Positions 1 through 11,096 of a stretch of 64,000 bases of DNA are shown here, one piece after another. The notes under the pieces are model-generated. The model had not been told where the DNA came from. It saw only the letters and a program-made list of their open reading frames with translations, and did not search any database. Within the stretch, counting starts at the first letter, position 1; each line of letters starts with the position of its first letter. A program made the translations under genes and the position numbers. The stretch comes from Pseudocercospora fijiensis CIRAD86 (Eukaryota; Ascomycota; Dothideomycetes; Mycosphaerellales; Mycosphaerellaceae). The stretch lies in assembly GCF_000340215.1 (NCBI RefSeq), contig NW_006921533.1, positions 4,180,979-4,244,978 of the forward strand. The letters are read 5' to 3'.

Positions 1-1329
1 AGCTCGTTTAGCTGTTTCTACCTCGACTATAATTAAATGCGTGTTAGGTTAGCCTGTTCGAACACACGACGGCGGTCCAATTCAAGGACTAATTCCTATC
101 GCAATTTAGGGCGTATTTCGGAAATCTAGATAGAGTCGGTCTTAGCTAGCAAATCGTCCTTAAGGGTCTTCAAATAGGCCTTAAATAAGCGAGCCGATTA
201 ATTAGTCTTTTGTTTAGCTCGAAGGTATTAGTCCTAAGCGTATTGTTGCCTTAGTATAGGATTTCTAAGGGTGTCTAGCATAATAGTCTTGTAGTCTTGC
301 TACTAAACAGCGGTCTGATTAGTAAGGGAGTCGAAATGGTTATCCTAGGTGCGTTTTAGGTCTCTATTAATGTATTGCATAGTATAGACGACTAGCGAAT
401 AGTCGTCTAGCAGGGCCCTTAGTGCATTCCGCTAGTTCAATTCACAATTACGTATGTAATTATTGTACTGCTTGCGGCTAGAGCTATTAAATACGGTATA
501 GTCTTTAAGCTTAGCATCCTTCTTTTGAATAGAAGGTACTACTACTAGTTCTAGTCTAGCAGTAGTTGTTAGGGCTTCCTACAGGCGGCGAATCTCGAGG
601 AGATTATCCTTTAGCTATTGTTCTTAACGTAGGGCAGTAAGCCTGTTTTAGGTAGCTTCTTAGAGTCTCCCTACTAGTTAGGGGCTAAAGGCTAGTTAGC
701 TATATCGACGGTTAACAATATTGTTAAGAATGTCGTCGACAGGCAATTCTAGGTCGTTACCTAGAACTATAGGTTCTTCGGCAGGCCTAGTAGCAGGCTC
801 TTTAGCAGGCACCTTAGCAGGTGCTTTAGCAGGCACTTTAGTAGGTACTGTGCTACTAGCATTGTTATTGCTAGCGCTGCTAGCGGTAGTACGGTTGTTA
901 TTGCTTCGTAATAAGCCGGCTATTGTAATAGTCTAGTATACTTAACTTAGGGTAATAGGCCGTATAGAAGGCCTTGCTTGATGATTAGTACGGTTGTTTC
1001 GATAGAATAGTACGTATAGGTCCCGTTCTTCGGGCGCAATATAGTTAAATCGATAGTTTTCGTAGCTATACCGCCAAAAGCTTAAAATAAGGACTATCTA
1101 GCTGCTGCCCTTAAAGGGTGGATCGAATACTATATAAGAAGGGTTATATCAGCAGGTAGATAGGGTAGTAGTGAATTAGTTTAGTATTCGATAGAGATCT
1201 AGGAGGAGAGGGAGGAAGGCAGGAGAGTTAGCCTAACGCTAAGCACTAAGCCCTGCCTAAGGCATCAAGACCCTAGCTTCACTCGGCCTAGTTACATGCT
1301 AATTACGTATAGCCTCTTTGGCCCTAACA
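1..1329 (-). mobile_element. Ty3 chromovirus copy C, cut by the window edge
   Basis: This is a reverse-strand copy of the retrotransposon found complete at 4041-11091. Positions 1-150 are the reverse complement of the gag region near 5290-5420, and the similarity runs outward through the gag start to one LTR at 1133-1329. The rest of the element (zinc knuckle, pol, second LTR) lies to the left of the window. It is RIP-mutated, with no usable gag frame. The open frame at 721-936 lies on the strand opposite gag and is a shadow. The five bases after the LTR are CTAGT, but the partner target duplication is outside the window. Confidence 0.85.
1133..1329 (-). repeat. LTR of Ty3 copy C
   Basis: About 197 bp, the reverse complement of the LTRs at 4041-4236 and 10896-11091. 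Its outer end reads GCCCTAACA, the complement of the TGTTAGGGC start of the family. It includes the conserved pyrimidine-rich block (CTCCTACCTTCC-like) seen in every copy. Confidence 0.85.
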
Positions 1330-3975
1330 CTAGTACTCGTAGTAATAGTACTTAACCGATGTTTCCGCTTTTGTTATTACTACTTCTCCTGCTTAGTCTA
1401 GATATAGAGCTTAATCTCGTAGACTAATAATAACTTTGTTACTAGTTTGTAGACCGTTAAAGCCTATCTAAGTAATCGAAGCGCCTTACTTGCTAGCTTC
1501 TCTAGTTGATTAGTTACTTTATTAAAGTCTATATAGAGGAAGTAGTTAAAATAGTCCTAGGTCCGATCGATACTACTATCTAGTAGCTCGTAGGCGTTAA
1601 TCCGGTCGACAATCTAGTCTATAAATATTATCTCGGCTTCGAGGAATTCTTAGTTAGTCTAGGCATCCGTAACAGTAGTATATAGGGTAGGTTCACTATA
1701 GAACTATATCTTAGTTGTACTCGTAAGCTTAACTTCTATATACTAAGTATAGATCAAATAGCGGCAATAGTATCCCTATGCTTTTAGGTCTAATAAAGCT
1801 AAAGCTAAAGCTAAAGCAGGTGTTAGTAGACGTTGCGAGAGGCTCCGAGATCTAGCATTTAGTATTCGAGTTGCTAGCTTATACTAACTAGTAGCATTGC
1901 GTACAGCATTAGCCGCCTTAGGTATAGAGGGGAACGTATTAAAGCCTCGTGCTGTACTCGCGGAGCTACTCGTAGCAGCGGCGGCTACTAATTGCTCGCG
2001 AACAAATTGCTCGCTTAGTAGATCGGGATTAAGAAGGCCGTATTGTAAACAGAATCGGTATTTACTATATATCTTTACATAGTCGACGCCTGATTTAGTG
2101 CAATAGGTGCCCCAATTAGTAGGCATTGTTAGTTGTTAGATAAATAGAGGTAGAAATAGTAGAGGTTTAAGACGGTTATAGATAAAATCGAACTAGAAAA
2201 AGCGACTCGCTATATACTTGCGGCCGGCTCGTAGATCGGAGATTAGTATACATTATTTGCAAACTTAATTAACCTAGCTTCCTAATTCCGAGCCGCCGCT
2301 AACTAACTACGTGCTGCTAATAGCTTATCTAACTCTATTAGTTCCGGCTCTAACTCTATAGCTATATACTCCCTAGCTAACCCTTAAAGAAGTAAGTAGG
2401 TAGAGCGGTAAAGGCGCTCTACATTATCGCTATTCTCGCTACTACTTACTAGATACGAGAAGCTATAAATCTACAATACTGTCTTACACTAAGAAAGCGT
2501 AGCTTCGGGCAGGTAGGCTTTAAGATCTAGGAATTAGCGAGTCTATTAGCGAGTCTATAGCGAGTCTATACTATAGAATCTAATATATACCGAATCCTTA
2601 AAGGTCTTGCTCTATATTATCAAGTGCACCGTTAGGCATAGGAATACCTTAATAAGAATACCCGCTAAGCTCTAGATAATAGTATAGAATATACGGAATA
2701 CCTAGCACAACGTATAGTCGATTGGCCTGCTTCCGGATACGATAGCTATTCTAAAGGTGAACAAATTCGAGGACTTTATAACGTATAATTAGTATATAGA
2801 TTGCAAGGAAGGCAATCCGATCCGCTAGCAGTTTAGCATCGTGCAGTAACTCGCGTAGTAACTCGTAGAAATAGCCCCTCTAGCTATTTAGTGCAGGTGC
2901 TTGCTAACGCTACTATGCCTTAATCCGCTAGTTTATCTTGCTCGTACCGTATTTAAAGCAGTCCTCGAAGGCGAGCGGTTGTTCTTGTTCCGGGTTACTA
3001 CGAGTCGTAAGGCGAGTCTTATAGTAAGCGTCCGCGGCTAGAATCGTTTCTACCCTACGGTCTAATCGAATAATCTATAGCATTATACTACTATTCCGGA
3101 TCGTTGTAAGGTATTAAGCTAGTATAGAGACAGCTGTCCGGCTAGTAATGCCTATATAGATCTAGACAATATAACGCGAGTAAATATTAATCGCTGCGTA
3201 GATCTGTATCCCTTAATGCTCGAATTTATAGTAAGCATCTATTAATATTGCGTAACTAGGGCCGGGTATAATAATCGCTCTATAGTGCTCTCGCGCCCGC
3301 TCGCGGCAGACTCGCAACCCTTTAGGATTTAGTAAGGAAGCTATACGATACAGCCGATCTCTACTAATAATATTGTATTTAGACCTAATATAGGTATATA
3401 GATACCGTCGGCTAAAGGACTCTACTATAGACTTCTCGAGCTCTTCCTATAAGACCTCTACTATCTGTTCTTCCGCTTCTGTCTATCTATCTATTAACAA
3501 TGCCTTCTTTAATCTAAGCTCTTAACGTATCCGTTAATACCTCCGCTAGCTAATCTTAAACCTATCCGCCTATAGTACTCGAACCGCCTCTTTATTAGTT
3601 AACCGTAGAACGTAGAAGGTGTATGCGACCCGGATCTTTAGTACCTTAATATCGTTAACTCGGTAATAGTAAGCAGAGTAGCTATAATCAATATTCTACT
3701 CTTTGAGCCTTCGTTTAAGTATATTAAGGGATATCTAACAACCGGTCTCCTATATAAGGTGCTATACGATTGCTTCCCGTATAGTACCGCTATAAACTTA
3801 AGATGTTATCTAAGCCTTCTATAGCGATAAATCGATACGTAGAGGCATTCTACGAGTTAATAGCGAGTATATTGCGAGTCGTAGAAGGTTAAATACGAAG
3901 AATTAGGTAGTAATAGCGGTAAGAGGTATAAGAAACCCCGCATTGAGCCTCTAGTATATATAGGCCTCCCTATAT
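1330..3975 (-). mobile_element. Remnant with an integrase-core (rve-like) gene
   Basis: On the minus strand a long degenerate frame runs from about 3960 down to about 2560. Reading through RIP stops, the best segment (3240-3100) gives DAYYKFEH.GIQIYAAI and then YSRYIV.IYIGIT. This resembles the integrase catalytic core (D at the start of the first strand, then a D/N-x-YSR segment) of fungal integrase-core proteins. A basic, helical N-terminal part precedes it at about 3300-3960. A small open frame at 1884-2126 (80 codons, Ala/Ser-rich end) lies downstream on the same strand and may be the C-terminus or a second gene; I do not recognise it. No terminal repeats were found. The element class (Ginger-like or other) is not settled. 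A short GCTAAA microsatellite sits near 1795-1816. Confidence 0.5.
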
Positions 3976-4040
3976 AGTTCCCTTTATACTTACGTTCGAA
4001 GGAGTATAAACTCCGGAAGTACTCGATACGATAGGGGAGT

Positions 4041-4236
4041 TGTTAGGGCTAAAGAGGCTACACGTGATTAGCATATAACTAGGCCGAGTGAAGCTAGGGT
4101 CTTAATGCCTTAGGCAGGGCTTAGCGCTTAGTATTAGGCTAACTCTCCTACCTTCCTCCCTCTCCTCCTAGCTCCTTATTGAATACTACTCGTACCTACT
4201 ACTACCCTATCTACCTGCTAATATACCCTTCTTATA
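4041..4236 (+). repeat. 5' LTR of Ty3 copy A
   Basis: 196 bp, starting TGTTAGGGCTAAAG and ending in the RIP-altered CCCTTCTTATA. Preceded by target duplication GGAGT at 4036-4040. Confidence 0.92.
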
Positions 4237-4490
4237 TAGTATTCGATCTACCCTTTAAGGGCAGCAGCTAGATAGTCCTTATTTTAAGCTTTCAGCGGTA
4301 TAGCTACAATAACTAATCTAACTATATTACGCCCGAAGAACGGGACTTACACGTACTATTCTATCGAAACAACCGTACTAATCATTAAGCAAGGCCTTCT
4401 ATACGGCCTATTATACCGAGTTAATCGCACTAAGCCGATATCTACTAATTCCGCTATATCCGCATCTTAGGGGCTTACAATACATTATTA

Positions 4491-5840
4491 GTGTTACCCC
4501 TTACAATAGCCGGCTTATTACGAAGCAACAACAACCGTGCTGCCGCTAGTAGCGCTAGCAATAACAACGCTAGTAGCATAGTTCCCGCTAAAGTGCCTAC
4601 TAAAGTGCCTCCTACTAAAGAGCCTACCGGAGAGCCTATTAAAGAAGAACCTGTAATTCTAGGTAATGATCTAGAATTGCCTATTAACGACATTCTCAAC
4701 AATATTGTTAACCGACGATATAGCTAGCTAGCCTTTAGCCCCTAACTAGTAGGGAGACTCTAAGAAGCTACCTAAAACAGGCTTACTACCCTACGTTAAG
4801 AACAATAGCTAAAGGATAACCTCCTCGAAATTCGCCGCCTTTAGGAGGCCCTAATAACTAACACTAAGCCGACAGTAGGCCCTTCCTTACTATCAGTCCT
4901 AATCTAGAAGAATGATGCTAAACTTAAGGACTGCACCGTGTTTAACAGCTCTAGTCGAAAGCAATATAACGACTATATCCGTAACTGTAAGCTTAACTAA
5001 CGAAACGCACTAAGGGCTCTACCAAATAACTATTCACTAGTCGTCTATGCTATACAGTACATTAACGGCGACCCAAAACGCACCTAGGATAACTATTTTA
5101 ACTCCCTTAATAACTAGACTGCTGTTTAGTAGCAGACCTATAAAACTATTATACTAGACACCCTTAGAAACCCTATACTAAGGCAACAACACGCTCAGGA
5201 CTAGTACCTTCGAGCTAAGCAAAAGACTAATTAATCGGCTCGCTTATTTGAGGCCTATTTAAAGACCCTCGAAGACGACCTCCCGACTAAAACTAATTCT
5301 ATCTAGATCTCCGAAATACGCCCTAAATTGAGATAGGAATTAGTCCTTAAGTTAGACCGCCGCCGTGTGTTTAAACAGGCTAATCTTATACGCATTCAGT
5401 TTATAGTTGAAGTCGAAACTACCGAACGAGCTATCTAGCTCTAGTAACGACTAGAATTAAGGATCCGACCTACTAGCAACCGTAGCAACCGTAGCCGCGG
5501 AGGAAACCAAGGTTCCTACTAAGACAATAATGCTAACAATAGGAATAGTAACGATCGTAGAAGAAGCCGTAGCCGGCGGCTATATAGAGGAGGCCGCGAT
5601 AGGGGCCGTAGAAGGGGCTCGTATCCCTATAGTACTAATCGCTCGGCTAATAACAGCGGTAACAGCTATAGCAATCCCCTAACCGGACTAAAGTGCTTCA
5701 ATTGTGATAGCACTAGCTATCTACTAGGCTAATACGACAAACCTAAGGACTAGGCCCGAATCGACCGTACTGCCGCCGAACACCGAAAGCACCTTTTAGC
5801 AGCTAACGCTACCCCTATAGGCTAACCTTCTTATTAGTCG
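4491..5840 (+). pseudogene. gag remnant of Ty3 copy A
   Basis: Gag would form the particle and bind RNA. The frame opens near 4491 with an Asn/Ala/Ser-rich stretch followed by Lys-Val-Pro repeats. It continues through many TAG/TAA stops to an Arg/Gly/Asn-rich basic segment (about 5470-5680) and ends with a zinc knuckle at 5693-5745. The knuckle reads CFNC then Y where the family has His, and its last Cys is also mutated to Tyr here (TGC to TAC). This is a textbook RIP change, because copy B keeps that last Cys. The antisense open frame at 4475-4702 is a shadow of this region. Confidence 0.8.
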
Positions 5841-5899
5841 AAAAAAGAGTAAGCGCCGCACTAACTGTTAGCCTTGTACGGCGTAAGACTATCGACATT

Positions 5900-8800
5900 G
5901 TACTAGCTATTACACGTATCTGTCTCGTATCGGATATATATAGGACTAACTATAAGACTAAGGTTATACTAGATCTAGGAAATTTAGTTAGTACCCTTAT
6001 TAGCTATCGCCTAGCTAAGCAATTAGACCTTCAACAACTGCCTAGGACTAACCTACTAACCCTTGCTTAGTTTAATAACGCTCGGCACTTAACCTATAGG
6101 GCCTACTATGTCTATATAGCCCTAAAGGACGACCTCGGCAATAAGCGCCTACTGAACTTTACTGCCTACGCGGTAGACATAGACAGCCTCCTATCTAACA
6201 TTGTTATTAGCAACCCTGTTCTCAAGTACTATACTATAGTTATAGACTTAGGCAGCTAGCAATAGCGATTTAGAATCGCTCGGAAAGAGGATATTAAACA
6301 CATCGATATTAGCGAATGTCCTAATAATATTAGGGTCCTGTTTATTAGTAACCTAACACTAGCCTCCGCCTTAGCTAATCTAACTGCCGACCTGCTCGGT
6401 AGTAATAACGATGAACCTATGCCCCCTAATAGCATAGACCCTAAACAGCTTAAGCGTATACCGGAGCCTATTCGAGAGACCTATATTAATGTGTTTAAAC
6501 ACTACTTAGCATCGACGTTGCCTATGTTTAAGGAGACGGATTATAAGATTGACATTATAGAGGGCAAGGAGGTTCCTTTTAGCCCCCTCTACAACCTTAG
6601 TGAACGAGAGCTTGCTATATTGCGTAAGTACCTAGAGGAAAACCTAGCTAATGGCCGGATACGGTATAGTAACAGCCCTGCTAGTGCCCCTATCCTGTTC
6701 GTACTAAAGAAGGATAGTAGCCTACGCCTCTGTGTCGATTATTATAGGCTTAATGCTGTTACTATTAAAGATCGCTGTCTACTTCCTCTTATTAATAAGA
6801 CCCTCGATTGCCTTTCTAGTACCTACTACTATACTATATTAGACATCAAGGATGTATACTATCGCATCCGTATCCGTAAGGGTAATAAATAGAAAACAGC
6901 CTTCCGTACCCGCTATAGCTATTTCGAGTATCTAGTTATGCCATTTGGGCTAGCAAACGCCTCTGCAACATTCTAGTCCTATATTAATCGGGCCCTATTA
7001 GGCCTATTAGACTATCTCTATATAGTTTACCTAGATAACATCCTAGTTTATATACACTTACCTAACATTGCGGAGCACTAGGCTACAGTCCGTAAGGTAC
7101 TCGATCGCCTACGAGCCTATAGACTATATTGCAAGCCTTCTAAATACACCTTTACTACTAAAGAGGTGTCCTTCCTTGGCTTCCTCGTATTAACCGAGGG
7201 TGTTAAGGCTAATCCTAATCGGATTAAGACTATTACTAAGTAGCCGACGCCTACTAGTATTAAAGAGCTTCAATTATTCCTAGGTTTTACTAACTTCTAC
7301 CGTCGATTTATCGAAGGTTACTCGCGGCACGTAATGCTACTAACTAAGCTTACTAAAACCAAGGCCAACCCGACTAGAGAATTCAAATAGACTAATAGAG
7401 CACAAGCCGCTTTTAACGGTCTAAAGCGACGCTTTACTAAAGTCCCCTTGTTATACTATTTCGTACTAAACAAGCAGATCCGAATTGAGACTAACGCTTC
7501 ACAGTTCGCTATATCGGCTATTATGTCCTAGCAATTAGATAATAACTATTACTAGTACCCGATTGCCTTCTTCTCGAGGAAGATAATTAATACAGAGCGT
7601 CGCTACGAGATATATAAGCAAGAGCTCCTAGCTATTATCGAGGCCTTTAAGCACTAGCGCTACTATCTCGATAGTGCTTAGCATACTATTTAGGTCTACA
7701 CAGACTATAACAACCTCCGTAGCATTACCAAGGTTACTAGGGTTATAGGTCGATAGGCTAGATAGGCCGTCTACCTCGCTAGGTTTGATTTTAATATATT
7801 ATACCGGCTAGGCGTAAGTAACCCTGCCGATAGCCTATCGAGGCGACCTAATTACGACAGCGAAACCTAACACATTAATTCTTTATTTCCAACCCTGCAG
7901 TATAAGATTGCTATAGCCCGTGTTGTTAATAAGCAAGCGTAGGATAAGCGGCTTACCGGACTCCGCGACGGCTTGAAGCATATTAATACTCTTGCTATAT
8001 TAATAGTGCGTATTAAGGCAAGAGCCAAGGATACAGATAGGAGAAGTTATAATAACTCCCTAGTCGATATCGCTATATACAGTAATAGCGATTAAAGTAC
8101 TAATATAGTTGATCCAGCTACTAGTGCTATTAGATGTATATAATGCGTACCTCGTTCGATAGCGAGGGTACTATTAAATGACCTTGCAAATAGGGATAGT
8201 TAATCGTTTATAGATAAGCTATTACGGGCTTAGTAGAGGGACGCCTTTGCTGCTAAACGTATAGACAAGCTTATAAGTAGGCGAAAGACTCGATCTAGTA
8301 AGAGTAATTAGTCGATCGACGACAAAGGTTACTTAAGGTTTAAGGGCAGATACTATATCCCCGCTAAACAATCGATTAGACAAGAACTTCTCAAGCGACA
8401 CTATAATAGTAAGCTTGCCGGTTACTATAGCATAGAGAGGTCGCACGAGCTACTATCGCGTATATACTACTAGCTAAATAGTAAGCGGGATATAAAGGAC
8501 TACGTAAATACGTATGCCGTGTATCAACGTGTTAAGGCACTAAAGCATTAGCCTTTTAGCGAGTTGTCCTTATTGCTAATCCCTTATAAACCATTTATAG
8601 AGCTTATAATGGATTTCATTATAGGTCTTCCCCCTACTAAGCGAAGAGGAAGCAAAGACATCTTTAACGCTATCCTAGTCGTTGTAGACCGGTTTACTAA
8701 GGGCGCTCGATACATCCCGGCGCGGAAAGATTAGACTGCTATTAATATAGCAGAAGCGCTATAGAACAATATCTTCTGTACCTATTAGGGGACCCCTAAA

Positions 8801-9745
8801 GGGATAGTCTCCGACCGAGGCTCGACATTTATATCTTATTATTAGAGTGAGATTTGCCTACAGCTAAGACTCAAGCATCGCCTATCTATAGCATTCTATT
8901 TATAAACAGATAGTTAGACCGAAAGGCAGAATGCTACGCTGCAGCAGTACCTACGCAGCTACATTAATAAGAACCCTAATAACTAGGTCAATCTCCTATA
9001 ACTAGCCGAATTCGTATACAATAACAGTGTCTACTCATCTACTAAGGTGTTACCTTATTTCGCTATAATAGGAAGCAACCCTGCGCTGCTATAAGACCCC
9101 CTATCGCTCGAGGCCGAGCGTAAGGAAAGGGAAGCGCGTTAAGTACCCGAAACACTAGCGGCTATTAAGAGGGTTCAAAAGATACGAGAGATTCACGCTA
9201 AGTTGGCTAACAAACTAGCAAAGGCCTAGGCATATTAGAAGGCCTACTATAACAAACACTACACGCTAATAACTTTCAAGCAAGGCGATATAGTTATACT
9301 AAGCACTAAGAACCTCCGTATCCGTAAACACCTATTACCTAATAGCAAAACACGCCCTAAACTAGCACTAAGGTACATTAGTCTATTCCGCATTCGAGAA
9401 GTTAAGGGCTCCTCCGCATAGGCCTATTAGTTGTAGCTTCCTCCTTATTATACTATCTATAATACCTTCTATATATCCCTCCTTAAGCTATATTACCTAC
9501 GCAAGGGGGATGAAGCCCCTACTAAATACGAAGACATACTAGCGGATAGTAAAGAGCTATAGTCTGTAGAACGTATCCTAGATTATCGGACTAGGCGAGG
9601 TAAGAAGGAGTACCTCCTAAGATAGCAAGGCTATTTACCTAAATAGGACTCGTAGGAGGCCGAAGACTCGTTTAAGGATATAACTAAGTTGTTAGATAAG
9701 TATTAGACTAGTATAAAGAATAAGAAGAAGGCTAAGGGCCTATAA
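5900..9745 (+). pseudogene. pol remnant of Ty3 copy A (PR-RT-RH-IN-chromodomain)
   Basis: Parts in order, read through RIP stops: retropepsin-like protease (about 5930-6260); reverse transcriptase, whose best open stretch is 6419-6892 (157 codons) and which contains LRKYLEENLANGRIR and TILDIKDVYYRI, followed by FGLANA and the YLDN form of the YxDD motif near 7030; RNase H (about 7440-7900, with ET.ASQFAISAI); integrase (about 8390-9200, with HHCC-type N-terminus, VVVDRFTKGARYIP and IVSDRGSTF); and a chromodomain at about 9560-9740 (ERILDYRTRRGKKEYLLR). The chromodomain would target new copies to modified chromatin. It is clearly inactive. Confidence 0.88.
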
Positions 9746-10895
9746 TGTCGCCTAGGAACAATACTACCCCCGGGGTGCTATTAGCTAACTAATTAGAGGC
9801 CGACAAACTAGGACAATAAGACTATACTAGGCGCGCTACGACGCGTCTATTAATTAATCGTATGCTCTTTTAAGGACTCCACCTCTTCGCTAACGCGCCC
9901 TATAGGTCCCCCTCTTATTCCCTTATTCTATCGGGGCCTCGAGGCCTAGGCAATCGGCGAAGACGACACGGCCGGCGCGGCTATGTTAGTAACGGTGTTA
10001 CGGAGTGTATTATTAGTCGAAGAAGGAAATCGAAAGCAAGGTAAAGTTAGCGCTAAGACGACTAGTGCTACTATTGTCAACATTACTTGCTATTGTCGCT
10101 GCGCCTATAGATATAACCTTACCTATACTACGAGCCTAAGGCACCTTTAATCAAAACTTTGATTAAAGCTTTAAGCCTATTAAAGGTTTAATCAAAACTT
10201 TGAGGCTAAGTCAAAACTTTAACCAAGTTAAAAGATTAAGCGACTAATAGACTAACTAAGGGCAAAACTATAGAGCTAAGCTAGCTAGGGTCGATCTTGC
10301 GGACAATAGGTTACTCCTCGATCTATCTAACCCTTTAAGCGAGGCGAACCTCTACTACTGTACTTATAATAGCCTTTACCTATAGAAACCAGACGAGCTA
10401 TGTTTTTTAAAAAGATAAGATAAGATTAACACTTGAAGGCTACTAAACCTAGCTAATTAGGGCTAGCGAAACTACGAACAATAAGAACAATAACCCTCGG
10501 AAGCGAATAAACCCTCGGGAGCGGACATTGCTAGGTCTTTTAAGAGTAGACGCAAAGAACTCGGTACGACATTACTTAGAGCGGAGGTAGGGCTGCAATA
10601 CCTCGTACGTCTATCTATTATAGTAGGGAAGACGCGCTCGTATTATAATTAGTCGATAGCCCTTAATTCTTATAGCTTTATATCCCTTACTTTATTATAT
10701 ATAAGGATAGCGCAGTTAGAGTTGTATATTGTATTGTTTAGAGGTGAGGTTTGACATAGTTACATAATTAGGTAGTTAAGTGTTCAATTTAGCGCGGGCT
10801 AAGTAGCTTATTAGATCTGCTAAGTTAGTAGCAATAGAGGTTGAGACTAGGACAAAGACCGGCTACGAGGGCGCGGCCTTTAGAAGGGAAGCGTA

Positions 10896-11091
10896 TATTA
10901 GGGCTAAAGAGGCTATACGTGATTGGCATGTAACTAGGCCGAGTGAAGCTAGGGTCTTAATGCCTTAGGCAGGGCTTGGCGCTTAGCGTTAGGCCAACTC
11001 TCCTACCTTCCTCCCTCTCCTCCTAGCTCCTTATCGAATACTACTCGTACCTACTACTACCCTATCTACCTACTAACATACCCTTCTTACA
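10896..11091 (+). repeat. 3' LTR of Ty3 copy A
   Basis: 196 bp, beginning with the RIP form TATTAGGGC and ending CTTCTTACA. Followed by target duplication GGAGT at 11092-11096. Confidence 0.92.
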
Positions 11092-11096
11092 GGAGT

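Larger units (their letters stand above)
4041..11091 (+). mobile_element. Complete Ty3/gypsy chromovirus, copy A
   Basis: A 7051-bp LTR retrotransposon with 196-bp LTRs (TGTTAGGG...CTTCTTACA in the better preserved ends). It is flanked by the 5-bp target duplication GGAGT (4036-4040 and 11092-11096). Removing it restores the hAT sequence as seen intact near 37315-37345. The internal order is gag with a CCHC-like knuckle, protease, reverse transcriptase, RNase H, integrase and C-terminal chromodomain, which defines the Ty3 chromovirus group. All coding parts carry RIP stops, so it is not autonomous. The region between integrase/chromodomain and the 3' LTR (about 9750-10895) shows no gene I recognise; it contains AT-rich TTAATCAAAACTTTG-type repeats near 10150-10210. 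Confidence 0.93.

Noticed and set aside
4475..4702. Leu-rich open frame antisense to gag, also at 721-936 and 20769-21032
   Set aside because: It is the exact antisense of the Asn/Ala/Ser and Lys-Val-Pro repeat part of gag in all three copies. The membrane-like composition follows from that codon pattern and there is no start or context of its own.
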